64,000 nucleotides of DNA from contig CAYMPH010000007.1 of NCBI GenBank assembly GCA_964392365.1, positions 62,001-126,000 on the forward strand, in the 5' to 3' direction. Shown one piece after another: positions 33,867-43,195 of the stretch (positions are counted from its first letter, which is position 1; every line of letters begins with the position of its first letter). A program made the position numbers and the translations under genes. The notes under the pieces are model-generated. The model saw only the letters and a program-made list of their open reading frames with translations, ran no database searches and was not told the origin of the DNA. This stretch comes from CAYMPH01 sp964392365 (GTDB lineage Bacteria > Spirochaetota > UBA4802 > UBA5550).

Positions 33867-36800
33867 TTATACCTTTTTCACTTCGCAGAGAAATGCCTTA
33901 AACTCCGGTATGTTTGTGTTGGCATCACCCGCGTGCGGAGTAAGGATATTACAGGAATCACCTGTAGCGATACCCATATATCCGAAATGCCACGGTATTC
34001 CTATTTCATGGACTTTCTTCTTTGTACCATCAGAATCAACGATATTAAAAGGCTTAAATCTTGAAGTTACCAGAGCATAAGCTTTAATGCTGCCCTTTGA
34101 AGAAGAAACCTGCACTCTATCTCCGTGCTTGATTTTTCTTTCTTTAGCCAGCTCTTCACTCATCTCAATGAAAAGATCAGGAACAAGTTCAGCAAGCCAT
34201 GGAAGATTCCGTGTCATGGCTCCAGCCTGCCAGTGTTCCGACATTCTATAGGTTGTAGCTACAATCGGGAAATCTTTTGGAGCTCCGACATCATTAAGTT
34301 TGCAGACAACATCGTCTTTACTCATGTTAAATAAAACAATTGCCGGATTATTTTTGGTTCCGGACATGTTATTTCCTTTAACAGGGGACTCAACCGGCTC
34401 ATAATGTTCAGGAAATGGTCCGTCTGCAAGAGCAGATGTGAATAACCTTGCCTGTCCTTCAGGAAGCATTATAAACGGATTCTTTGTATTCGGAGCATTA
34501 GTGCCGCCGCCGTCAACAACATCACCTATATACTTGCCTCTTGGAAGAGGCAGATTTGTTTTTGGATCAATGCCGTTATCTGCATCCGGAAGCCATTTAA
34601 CAACCCATTTCTTAGGAGCAAGAGGCTGCTCTTGCGCATCAAGTGAAGCTCGGTTGTAAATGATTCTTCTATTTACCGGCCAGGCCCATGACCAGTTGTG
34701 ATTCATTCCGGGAGCTCTTCCTTCTGCAATAAGTTTCATTGTTGCAGGTTCATTTTTTTCTGCAAATCTCTTGGCAGAGCGGAGAGATAATTCTTTATCC
34801 TTGCCGTTTACCTTGATTTTTTTAAAGTGCGTATCAGCCTTGCTGCCTTCTTTTGCGTTCCAGTCAACACAGCATCCGCTGTAAACCCAGCATCCGCATG
34901 CGGTTGTTCCATCATCTTTCAATGCAGGGAATGCAGGAACCTGGCCGGTGCGCTTGCCGTCTTTAATATTATAGCCGTTAATCTCAGACATTACAAGAAT
35001 TGCATCCGGTTCTTTATGAACATCTACTGCTTTTTCTCCTGTACCGTAATCCCAGTTAAGTTTCATTATAGGATCATCAAATTTTCCAGGATTCTTTTTA
35101 TACTCTTCTTTTACAGACTTGTACATTGCATCAACAATCCACAGGTCAGAGCGTGCATCTCCATGCCAGCCCGGATCTTCAGGAGTAATTGTAGTATATC
35201 TGTGCTGCACCCATCTTCCGGAGTTGCTTATTGATCCGTCTTTTTCAACAGATGAAACAGCAGGAAGCAGAAATACTTCAGTATTTATAGATCTTGAATC
35301 AATAGTTTTAGTCGGATCTTTTTCATCCGGTCCTTTCCAGAAAGCTGCTGTCTCAGTTTCCCAAAGTTCAGAAACGACAAGCCAGTCGAGCTGCTGAAGA
35401 GCCTTTCTTTCCTTTTGAAGATTAGGCCCGCCAACTGCCGGATTCTGCCCCCATGCTATAAGACCCTTAATCTTTCCTGCAAACATAGCTTCAAAAAGGT
35501 TAATATGATCGTAAGCACCTGAACGTTTCGGGAGGTAGTTGAAAGCAAAATCATTTTCTTTCTGGGCGTTTTCTCCCCACCATGCTTTAAGGAGACTTAC
35601 CATGTATTTAGGAGTATTGTTCCACCAGTTAATTGACTTTGGATCATTGGTTTTCGGAACAACTCTTTCAAGGTAAGTTGCAAGATCTTTGTCTTTATTT
35701 GTTGGTGACTGCATATATCCCGGTACTATATGGAAAAGAAGTCCCATATCAGTTGAACCCTGAACATTTGACTCACCGCGAAGGGCATTAATTCCGCCCC
35801 CTGCAACTCCCATGTTGCCCATGAGCAGCTGAAGAATTACATATGAACGGATATTCTGTGTTCCTACTGTATGCTGTGTTGTTCCCATTGCATACATTAT
35901 TGTTGCAGCTTTATCATTAGCAGCAGTGGTTAAATATAAATCCGCTACTTTTTTTAAAACATTTTCAGGACAGCCTGTGATTCCGCAAACCTTTTCTAAC
36001 GTGTATCTGGCAAAATGCTTGCGCATAAGCTGATATACACAATTCGGACTCTGAAGCGACAGATCTTTAACAGGGTTTCCAGCTCCATCAAGCTGATATT
36101 TCCAGCTGTCTTTTTTATAGTTTCTCTTATCTATATCATAACCCGAGAACAGACCATCATCAAAACCGTAAGCAGGATCTATAAGGTAGGAAGCGTTAGT
36201 GTAATTAATAACATATTCCCTGTTGATTTTGTCTGACTCAAGAGCGATATTGATTATACAGTTCAGAAAAGCAATATCAGTACCTGATCTGAGAGGTGCG
36301 TAAAGATCAGAAACCGCTGAAGTTCTTGTAAACCTCGGGTCAACGCTGATAAGCTTCCCGCCCTTTTCACGGGCTTTTTGAACAAATTTCATTGATATAG
36401 GATGATTCTCTGCTGCGTTGCTTCCCATAATAAGAATAACATCAGCATTTTCGATGTCATTCCAATGGTTGGTCATGGCTCCACGACCAAAAGAGGCGCC
36501 CAAACTGGCGACCGTGGCGGAGTGTCAAATCCGCGCCTGATGTTCGAGGTATGTTATGCCGAGAGCTCTTGCAAATTTAGAAGCAAGATAACATTCTTCG
36601 TTATCGAGAGACGCACCTCCTAACTGAGCGATCCCGTTCGTACGATTAACTATTAGTCCGTTTTCTTCTTTTATAAATGTTTTTTCGCGTGTTTCGCGGA
36701 TGTTCTGAGCGATTTTCTGCATTGCCCAGTTCCAGTCTTTCTTTTCCCAAGCATGAGATTTTGGTGCGCGGTACATTACATAATCATTTCTGCGTTTATT

Positions 36801-37088
36801 CTTGTAAATCTGATAAATTGCTGCGCCTTTTGAACAGAGTGAACCTTCGTTGATAGGATGATTAGGATCCCCTTCAACATTAATTACTTCACCGTCGCGG
36901 GTCTGTGTAATTAATCCGCAGCCCACGCCGCAAAAACAGCAGACAGTGGTGCTTTCTTTTGTCCTTTTTGTCTTGAACTCTTTTGTGCCAGCCCATGACG
37001 AAGTGGAGGACAGACCGAAAGTTGAGACAAGGGTTCCAAGAGATAAAGCTCCCCTTTTGAAAAACGATCTTCGACTAAGCTTGTCCAT
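33867..37088 (-). CDS. fdhA: selenocysteine formate dehydrogenase, catalytic subunit
   Basis: One gene of 1073 codons that reads through an in-frame UGA (36525-36527). The residues around it, HQARI-Sec-HSATVASL, match the FdnG/FdoG active site, where Sec binds molybdenum. The N-terminus has a Tat leader (LSRRSFFKRGALSLG), then a 4Fe-4S motif CCFCGVGC with a fourth Cys in GSLCSKGA, the Mo-bisMGD domains and a C-terminal dinucleotide-binding domain (HGDRVQVSSSKGSIKAYALV). The enzyme oxidises formate to CO2 in the periplasm. Without Sec decoding the track splits it into two frames of 187 and about 878 residues. GGAG precedes the ATG. It heads the operon with the iron-sulfur and NrfD-type genes. 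selA, selB, selC and fdhD/E are not in the window. Confidence 0.95.
36495..36527 (-). promoter_or_regulatory. Sec UGA codon and bacterial SECIS hairpin
   Basis: Reading the minus strand, the UGA at 36527-36525 is followed by 11 bases and then by GGTCGCCAGTTTGGGCGCC (36513-36495). This folds as GG, bulged U, CGCC, six-base loop AGUUUG, GGCG, CC. The 11-base distance, the bulged U in the upper stem and the GU in the apical loop are the features by which SelB recognises the E. coli fdhF/fdnG SECIS. This supports insertion of selenocysteine rather than termination. Confidence 0.88.
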
Positions 37089-37490
37089 AGTCTTTCTCCA
37101 TTTTTATTTTTTTAAAGCTCTAATATAGAATATAAGCGCAGAAAAAATATATATAGGTGAAATCGAATTTTCAATAAAAGGTTTTATATATAATACTATG
37201 AAACTTAGACATAAGATAAAAATCTGTATATAAACGAGTCAAGACTATTTTAAAAAAACTAAACATTTTTTTATAATATGTCTAATTTGACATATATGTC
37301 TTTTCGGGATGATTAAATTTTTAAAATTATATTAATATCAATAAATACTTAATAATAATTATGCTTATTTATAAAAACTCTATATGCGGTAAAAATAAAA
37401 CTGTTTGAAAACATAAAAAACTTGATTATATAATCTGTATTACAAATATTATATATACTGAATTAATATAATAAAACGGATGATATAATT
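37089..37490. promoter_or_regulatory. divergent control region of fdhA and modE-like gene
   Basis: About 400 very AT-rich bases between divergent genes. The clearest signal is the palindrome ATATGTC-N6-GACATAT at 37276-37295, followed at once by another ATATGTC (37294-37300). TTGACA at 37287-37292 overlaps it. The site is a good candidate operator for the adjacent ModE-like regulator or a CRP/FNR-type protein, but it does not match the E. coli ModE consensus exactly. No open frame is present. Confidence 0.55.
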
Positions 37491-37916
37491 ATGCCTGACA
37501 AAGAAAAGAAAAATGTTTTTGAGGAAATTGAAATTATACTTAATATCCGCTTTGAAAGGAAAGAAGGAGTAATATTCGGACAGGGCAGATACCAGCTGCT
37601 TGATGAAATTGAAAAGCACGGGTCATTGAAACAGGCTGCTGAAGAGATTGGAATGTCCTACAGGGCTGCGTGGGGTAAAATAAAAAATTCAGAAAAAATA
37701 TTAGGTGAAAAATTAATCGAAAAAGCAACCAATAAAGAAGGTTACAGCCTGACCGCATTAGGAAAGAAGCTAAAAGAAAAGTTTCATCAGTATACTGTTG
37801 AAACAGAAGCTTATGCAAGAGAGAAATTTATTCAGGAATTTGAATTTTTAAAGAAAAACAATTTTAAAATTATATATTATTCATTTTTATTTGATCAGAT
37901 TTGCCATTATTTATAG
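37491..37916 (+). CDS. ModE-like winged-helix regulator without molybdate domain
   Basis: A 141-residue protein with the N-terminal DNA-binding domain of ModE (LysR-like helix-turn-helix): GQGRYQLLDEIEKHGSLKQAAEEIGMSYRAAWGKIK (helix-turn-helix core SLKQAAEEIGMSYRAAWGKI), then a dimerisation wing to about residue 120. The C-terminal TOBE/molbindin domains of E. coli ModE are absent, so molybdate may not be sensed directly. It is divergent from the formate dehydrogenase operon, a molybdenum/selenium enzyme, and is a likely regulator of it. The target and effector are inferences. GGATGA precedes the ATG. Confidence 0.85.
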   Translation: MPDKEKKNVFEEIEIILNIRFERKEGVIFGQGRYQLLDEIEKHGSLKQAAEEIGMSYRAAWGKIKNSEKILGEKLIEKATNKEGYSLTALGKKLKEKFHQYTVETEAYAREKFIQEFEFLKKNNFKIIYYSFLFDQICHYL

Positions 37917-38070
37917 CTAATCACGGCATCCTCTTTCTATTATATCCTTTCACGAATGAACTAATGCCGCAATAGATGTCACATCGATAGATGGAATTAA
38001 ATTATTACTTCAAGCCTCTTCCCTGACACATCATGTCAAGGATTGGAAATTTTATTTAATCAGGAACATA

Positions 38071-39210
38071 ATGAAAAAAAAGAAAAGAAAATATTTTGAT
38101 GAGCTGATAAGTAAATATGCTGACGGCACAGCTCCTGAATGCAGGCATTTCGGGAAATGCGGCGGATGTATGTTTCAGAATATTTCATATGACAATCAGC
38201 TTCTATTAAAAAAAGAATATATAAATCATATATATGAAGGAATACTCACTGTTGATAAAGTTGAGCCTTCCACATCATTCAGGTACAGAAACAGAATGGA
38301 CTATGTCTGCGCTTTCGGGAAAACAGGGCTAAGGGAGCGCGGATTCTATAAATTTGTTGTTGATGTGGAAGAATGTCCTCTTCTGCAGGAAAAATCATCA
38401 GTATTATTTGAAATCATGCGTCCTGCAATTAAAGAAGTTGAAGGATACGATTACCTGAAACATGCAGGCTATCTCCGCTATGTTACTTTAAGGCAGGCAA
38501 AATTTACCGGAGAAACCATGGTAAATTTTGTTGTATCTGAAAAAGATAACAGGCTGGATAATATAATTAAATTGATCGAAGAAAAAGCAGATTCCATTAC
38601 GATTCTTCATAATGATGGTCTGGCTGATTCAAATTTCGGCGACATTTTTCTGGACATTAAAAAAGGATATATTACTGAAGATTTTAATGGAGTAAAATTC
38701 ATGATTACTCCGAATTCATTTTTCCAGTCAAATTCCTCTACCGCGCTTGACATGTACAAAAAAATAAAATCTGAAGTTGAGGGAAATGTTCTGGATCTTT
38801 ACTGCGGAGTTGGAAGCATAACTTTATACTGCGCTGATAAAGCTGAAAGCATTCTGGGTGTTGAAATTTCCAATGAAGCAGTTATTGCTGCCGAGAAAAA
38901 CAGAGATCTGAACAACATCAAAAATGCGGAATTTAAATGTTCCGATTCATACGATTTTTTAAAAAATCCTGATATGAAATTCACTACACTCATACTCGAT
39001 CCTCCGCGAAGCGGATTAAATCCTAAAATGATAAAATACATCAATGAAATCAATCCTGAAAAAATTGTATACATGTCGTGCAACCCGACTGTATTTAAAA
39101 CTGAAATTGAAATGTTTGAAAATTACCGTATTGATGAATTTTCCGCATTTGATATGTTCCCGCAGACTCCGCATCTTGAAACTATTGCTGTAATGAGGAA
39201 AAAACAATGA
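38071..39210 (+). CDS. TrmA/RlmD-family RNA (uracil-5-)-methyltransferase
   Basis: A 379-residue SAM-dependent methyltransferase of the TrmA/RlmC/RlmD family. The N-terminus has the iron-sulfur cysteines CRHFGKCGGCMFQ, and the C-terminal half has the SAM motif LDLYCGVGSITLYCA, the DPPRSGLN motif and the catalytic Cys in YMSCNPTVF. It should make 5-methyluridine in 23S rRNA or tRNA. The TRAM domain of RlmD is missing, as in RlmC-type proteins. AGGAA precedes the ATG. Its stop overlaps the next start (ATGA), so the two RNA methyltransferases are translationally coupled. Confidence 0.92.
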   Translation: MKKKKRKYFDELISKYADGTAPECRHFGKCGGCMFQNISYDNQLLLKKEYINHIYEGILTVDKVEPSTSFRYRNRMDYVCAFGKTGLRERGFYKFVVDVEECPLLQEKSSVLFEIMRPAIKEVEGYDYLKHAGYLRYVTLRQAKFTGETMVNFVVSEKDNRLDNIIKLIEEKADSITILHNDGLADSNFGDIFLDIKKGYITEDFNGVKFMITPNSFFQSNSSTALDMYKKIKSEVEGNVLDLYCGVGSITLYCADKAESILGVEISNEAVIAAEKNRDLNNIKNAEFKCSDSYDFLKNPDMKFTTLILDPPRSGLNPKMIKYINEINPEKIVYMSCNPTVFKTEIEMFENYRIDEFSAFDMFPQTPHLETIAVMRKKQ

Positions 39211-40373
39211 CTGCAGAAATTACAAATCTTGAAAAAAGAATCAAACGCCAGATAAAAGGAAAATCACACGAATATTTTGCTGTGGTTCAGCCCGGGTTTG
39301 AAGAAATTGCCGAGCAGGAATTAAGAAGCCTTGGCATAGAGAATATTATCAGCAGAGTGGAAGGCGGAATTGAATTTGCAGGCAAGCTCGAAGACTGCTA
39401 CAAAGCAAATTTATCAAGCCGGACAATATCAGCAATATATATGAGGATAACCTCTTTCCAGACAACTTTCTTCACCAGCCTGAAAAACAAAATTGCAGCA
39501 GAACCATGGGAACTTTATCTGAACTCTGAGTACGGCATCAGCATCAGCACAACTGTCAGAAAATCAAAACTGATTCATACAGGAAGGATTGCTGAAGAAG
39601 TCATCAAAGGCATACAATCGCATATACCGGTCAAATCAGATAAAAATCAATTAAACAATACGCAGGAAATTCTAATCCGCGGAGACAATGATATTTTTCA
39701 GGTAAGCCTGAATTCTACAGGTGAAGGTTTATACAAAAGAGGATACAAGTCTTTCACAGTAAAAGCACCTGTCAGGGAAACAACAGCGTCAGCAATTCTG
39801 CTTCTTTCTGATATTCAAAAATATGATGTGCTTATTGATCCGATGTGCGGTTCCGGTACATTTTCAATAGAAGCAGTTCAGATTTTAAACGGGACAGCTC
39901 CCGGATCAGGGAGAGATTTCACATTTATGAAATGGCCTTCTTTTCGGCAGTCTGCGTATAATCATATTCTTAAAACTAGTTATTCTGATAAAAAATTCAC
40001 CGGAAAAATATTCACATCAGATATTGATGATGAAGCAGTTATCACAGCTGAAAAAAATATCCTTTCAGCAGGAATGGAAAAAATTCTAAAAGCAGAGAAG
40101 CTTGATTTTTTTAAAGATAATATTGAAATTCCAAAGGATAAAAAATGCCTTATAGTTTTAAATCCTCCATACGGGAAAAGACTCAATGCGGAATCAGCAG
40201 AAAGCATTTACAGAAAAATCGGAAGAACCATCCGTGAAAAATACAGCTCATGCGGATACGCGATTATCACACCATCTGTTGAAATGGAAAAAATTATGTC
40301 GCTGCCGTATGATAAAAAAGTTCTGTTTAAAAATGGCGGGATAAATACTGCTGTGGTTATTAAAAACGTGTAG
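39207..40373 (+). CDS. THUMP-domain RNA methyltransferase (RlmL/TrmN-like)
   Basis: A 388-residue protein with an N-terminal THUMP RNA-binding domain (about 20-160) and a C-terminal class I methyltransferase with the motif DPMCGSGTFSIEAVQI and the amino-methyltransferase signature VLNPPYGKRL. The family methylates guanine N2 in 23S rRNA (RlmL, G2445) or tRNA. It is the second gene of a two-gene operon and ends just before a GC-rich hairpin. Confidence 0.92.
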   Translation: MTAEITNLEKRIKRQIKGKSHEYFAVVQPGFEEIAEQELRSLGIENIISRVEGGIEFAGKLEDCYKANLSSRTISAIYMRITSFQTTFFTSLKNKIAAEPWELYLNSEYGISISTTVRKSKLIHTGRIAEEVIKGIQSHIPVKSDKNQLNNTQEILIRGDNDIFQVSLNSTGEGLYKRGYKSFTVKAPVRETTASAILLLSDIQKYDVLIDPMCGSGTFSIEAVQILNGTAPGSGRDFTFMKWPSFRQSAYNHILKTSYSDKKFTGKIFTSDIDDEAVITAEKNILSAGMEKILKAEKLDFFKDNIEIPKDKKCLIVLNPPYGKRLNAESAESIYRKIGRTIREKYSSCGYAIITPSVEMEKIMSLPYDKKVLFKNGGINTAVVIKNV

Positions 40374-40378
40374 TCTGG

Positions 40379-40439
40379 TCTCGGCTCCGCTCGACCAGCG
40401 AAATATAATTACACAAACGCTCATCGAGCGGAGCCGAGA
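40379..40439. terminator. GC-rich inverted repeat between convergent genes
   Basis: TCTCGGCTCCGCTCGA (40379-40394) and its perfect complement (40424-40439) form a 16-base stem with a 29-base loop whose base can pair further. It lies between the convergent stop codons of the THUMP methyltransferase and the zinc-ribbon gene. The core CGGCTCCGCTC recurs at 54.97 kb, so this is also a dispersed repeat. Confidence 0.65.
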
Positions 40440-40452
40440 TACCCGCTATCGA

Positions 40453-40809
40453 CTATATAAATAAATATATAAGTGATAAAATAACAAACAGAGCAAATAA
40501 TGTTTTCAGAACTATTACACCTCTGTCCTTCCAGGTGAGAAGCATAAAATTCTGCAGTGAATATTTGTAATTTAAAAGGCTGGTTATAATTATTTTAGAG
40601 ATTGTTTTAAAATCAAAATTTTCAATTTTACCGATCCAGGACGGCCTGGGTTTATCATTCAAATCGAAGCTGCCGGTTTTATAAATAGATGTATCATCAG
40701 GATCAACGGTGAAAGAATTCCCGCATTCGCATTTTACCTGCAGTTTTCCTTTATCAAGAGGGAAACGGAGTTTTTTTCCGCAATTAGGGCAGGGTTTAAT
40801 ATAATACAT
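40453..40809 (-). CDS. zinc-ribbon protein with C-terminal membrane helix
   Basis: A 118-residue protein with a four-cysteine zinc ribbon at the N-terminus (CPNCGKKLRF, then CECGNSF) and one hydrophobic segment at the end (about 98-117). This gives a cytoplasmic ribbon tethered to the membrane. It follows the HDOD gene with a seven-base gap; its AAGG ribosome site overlaps the HDOD stop. It is probably the third gene of the cheD-HDOD operon. Function unknown. Confidence 0.75.
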   Translation of the reverse strand: MYYIKPCPNCGKKLRFPLDKGKLQVKCECGNSFTVDPDDTSIYKTGSFDLNDKPRPSWIGKIENFDFKTISKIIITSLLNYKYSLQNFMLLTWKDRGVIVLKTLFALFVILSLIYLFI

Positions 40810-40815
40810 TTTGCC

Positions 40816-41676
40816 TTAAAGAAGATCTTTTATCTGCTTGATCATTTCGGGAGTTTTTGCATAAATCTGGGACAGCTGATCTTCAGTCATGCCTATAGTT
40901 TTAACTGCAAATTCACTCAATTGGTGATACAGACCGTCACTGCCTATGCCGATACCAGCCATAATTGCAATTACATTGGCAAGATGCACGATCGATACTT
41001 CAGTTTTATATTCTGCCGGAGCATTTTCAGGATCTTCATAAAATCTTACTATATTTTTCAGGACTGGAGGAAAATTCCATTTTTCCAGAATCTTCTCTCC
41101 TACTTCCTGGTGATTAAATCCCATTATTTCTTTTTCAGCCTGATTAAATGTAATATTTTTTGTCTGGACTGCTGTCAGAATATCTTTAAATGTGCTTTGA
41201 ACAAACAGTGCAAGAATTGTTTTTCCGACGTTATGAATTATTCCGCCGGTGAAAACAACATCAGAAATATCTTTTCTTCCTTTATCAAGCGCAATCTTTT
41301 TTGCAATTGTTGCAACAACAAGTCCCTGCATCCAGAGATCACCTTTGGCAAGATCATAGCCGATCAGACTTTTTTCAAGTACAGGCTTGGTCGCGACTAT
41401 CATCACAATATCCTTAACTTCTTTCAAGCCGATTGTAACTATGGCGCGTTCAATAGAAGTTATTTCCTTGCCCTTGTTGAAGTAAGCGGAATTGCAGAGC
41501 TTTAGTAAATTAGTCGTCATTGCCTGATCTTTGGAAAGCTCATCAGCAATGAGTTTGAAAGACACTTCAGGATTATTAACCATATTTATAATCTTCGTTG
41601 CCACCTCAGGAATGGAAGGCAGCTGATTGAGATTACTTATTATTGATTGAATTCTTTCTTTTATATGTTCATGCAT
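40816..41676 (-). CDS. HDOD-domain signalling protein
   Basis: A 286-residue protein made almost wholly of one HDOD domain, an HD-GYP/HD relative lacking full catalytic residues. It begins with NLNQLPSIPEVATKIINMVN and includes SIERAIVTIGLKEVKDIV and GGIIHNVGKTILALF. HDOD proteins act as non-enzymatic scaffolds in motility, chemotaxis and cell-cycle signalling. GGAGAAA precedes the ATG. It sits 14 bases after cheD, which supports a chemotaxis role. Confidence 0.9.
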   Translation of the reverse strand: MHEHIKERIQSIISNLNQLPSIPEVATKIINMVNNPEVSFKLIADELSKDQAMTTNLLKLCNSAYFNKGKEITSIERAIVTIGLKEVKDIVMIVATKPVLEKSLIGYDLAKGDLWMQGLVVATIAKKIALDKGRKDISDVVFTGGIIHNVGKTILALFVQSTFKDILTAVQTKNITFNQAEKEIMGFNHQEVGEKILEKWNFPPVLKNIVRFYEDPENAPAEYKTEVSIVHLANVIAIMAGIGIGSDGLYHQLSEFAVKTIGMTEDQLSQIYAKTPEMIKQIKDLL

Positions 41677-41690
41677 CTGATTTCTCCGGG

Positions 41691-42176
41691 CTATATCTTA
41701 TAATAAATTTTTTCCTGACCAGCGGCTTTGACTTTAAGCCTTCCATCTTCAAGATAAAAATCTATAACTCTTCCAGTGTTTCCCTTTGTGTCTTCCTCAA
41801 GAAGCGGAATTCCAAGCTTTTCCAGAACTTTTTTTGTTGTTTCAATATTTCTGTCGCCGATCTGTCCGAGCATTAAGTTTGATCCGAATTTGAACATTGA
41901 AGCCCCGCCTGTAATCTTGGCGCTTAAGTATTCCTTCTTTGCTCCGTCTTTTAGAAGTCTTTCTACAAGAAGAGGTATGGCAGTATCCGCGTATTTTTCC
42001 GGCTGAGCTCCTCCGGATGTGTCTGTTGGAAGAAGCACATGAGCCAGGCCTCCGATTTTTTTCATACGGTCAAATATGCAGATCCCGATACAGCTTCCTA
42101 AAATAGTTCTTAATATTGTAGGGCTTGCTCCGGTTTTAAGCTGGGCAACTCCGACATTTATTAGTGTGTTATCCAT
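41691..42176 (-). CDS. cheD: chemoreceptor glutamine deamidase CheD
   Basis: A 161-residue CheD: the catalytic Cys lies in TILGSCIGICIFD, the His in GGLAHVLLP and the Thr nearby, forming the Cys-His-Thr triad that deamidates Gln on methyl-accepting chemotaxis proteins. It binds CheC/CheY systems in many bacteria. The ribosome site is weak. It heads the operon cheD-HDOD-zinc ribbon. No other che genes occur in the window. Confidence 0.93.
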   Translation of the reverse strand: MDNTLINVGVAQLKTGASPTILRTILGSCIGICIFDRMKKIGGLAHVLLPTDTSGGAQPEKYADTAIPLLVERLLKDGAKKEYLSAKITGGASMFKFGSNLMLGQIGDRNIETTKKVLEKLGIPLLEEDTKGNTGRVIDFYLEDGRLKVKAAGQEKIYYKI

Positions 42177-42388
42177 TTGTTCACTCTATATATAAATTTT
42201 GTTTAAGCATAGTATATGATTTCTTTTTTGTCAACTATATTGTATATTTATTATAAGCCTGAAAATTACTCATTCTGATCAGAAAATGTTCATGCTTGAC
42301 AGATAATATCTTCTATGCAATCATTTGTTCTATACTTGCAGATATCATGACCTGAATAAATCAGGAACTGGAGATCATAATTAACACC

Positions 42389-43195
42389 ATGCGGAATTTT
42401 ATTATTATTATGATATTTCTTTTCATTTCAGTAAGGGGTTTAATTGGCGCTGAGCCGGCCATTAAAGATGAAAAAGTTCAGCCTGCTAACCCTGCTCCTG
42501 TAATTGTGAATCCCTTTTTTAAAGAAGAACCGCGAATAAATTTGAATTTTTCTGTACCTGTTGAATACACTGCTGGAATTGATCTCGGTGCTTTTTATAA
42601 TTTCAGAGCAGACCTTTACCTGAACCGGTATCTTAACTTTTTCACAAATTTCCGTCTCGGTTCAAACATTCCAACGCTAGATGCTTTTTCAGCCGGATGG
42701 GACATGGCTCCAGCTTCAATTTTCCGTTTAGGAATACGGTACCAGCTTGAATATTTTCCGCAATACCGTATTATAGAACATAATGCAACGCTCATAACTG
42801 CACTGATGACTAAAAACGCATCAACACCTCACTGGTTCAGTTTTGAATTTTTATTAGGAGCTAATTTCAGATTCATTGATCTTGATACAAATAATTCATC
42901 TTCTGTGTATCGTCGCGACTGGTTATTTGAATGGTTTTTCCTGTACAGATTCGATTTTCTTTTCCATCCGTTTTCATGGTTTTCAACAGGTTTTTCTTTT
43001 GGAAACTACAATGAAGTAGTAACTTTTTCATCAAACTATTTCCAGGTTGAATTCAGGATGATATTTAAACTACCAAAACGGGTTTCGATTTCAGCTAAAG
43101 GCGGTTTTGCATTTTGTGCATTCCTTCTCAATCCGGGATATATAAATAAAGGTTGGGGAGAACTGGGGGTTAGTTATGAAATTCCATTTAAGTAA
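42389..43195 (+). CDS. predicted outer-membrane or periplasmic beta-rich protein
   Basis: A 268-residue protein with a signal peptide (ending near LIGA) followed by a stretch rich in Pro. The rest has alternating hydrophobic/polar strands and many aromatic residues (for example RINLNFSVPVEYTAG and FDFLFHPFSWFSTGFSFGNY), which suits a small beta-barrel. No known family is recognised. Its last 20 bases overlap the start of the metallophosphoesterase gene in another frame, so the two are coupled. Confidence 0.65.
   Translation: MRNFIIIMIFLFISVRGLIGAEPAIKDEKVQPANPAPVIVNPFFKEEPRINLNFSVPVEYTAGIDLGAFYNFRADLYLNRYLNFFTNFRLGSNIPTLDAFSAGWDMAPASIFRLGIRYQLEYFPQYRIIEHNATLITALMTKNASTPHWFSFEFLLGANFRFIDLDTNNSSSVYRRDWLFEWFFLYRFDFLFHPFSWFSTGFSFGNYNEVVTFSSNYFQVEFRMIFKLPKRVSISAKGGFAFCAFLLNPGYINKGWGELGVSYEIPFK

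Noticed and set aside
36503..36527. A break in the formate dehydrogenase gene that could be read as a nonsense mutation or as two genes
   Set aside because: The UGA is in frame, at the exact Sec site of FdnG-type enzymes and followed by a fitting SECIS hairpin, so it is read as selenocysteine.
37960..37970. ACTAATGCCGC near 38 kb as a second full copy of the insertion in the ORF6N gene
   Set aside because: Only 11 bases match exactly and the flanks differ, so chance or a decayed remnant cannot be told apart.
40921..41505. Open frame of 194 codons opposite the HDOD gene
   Set aside because: Its composition (rich in Cys, Asn and Phe) is that of a reverse shadow and there is no ribosome site.
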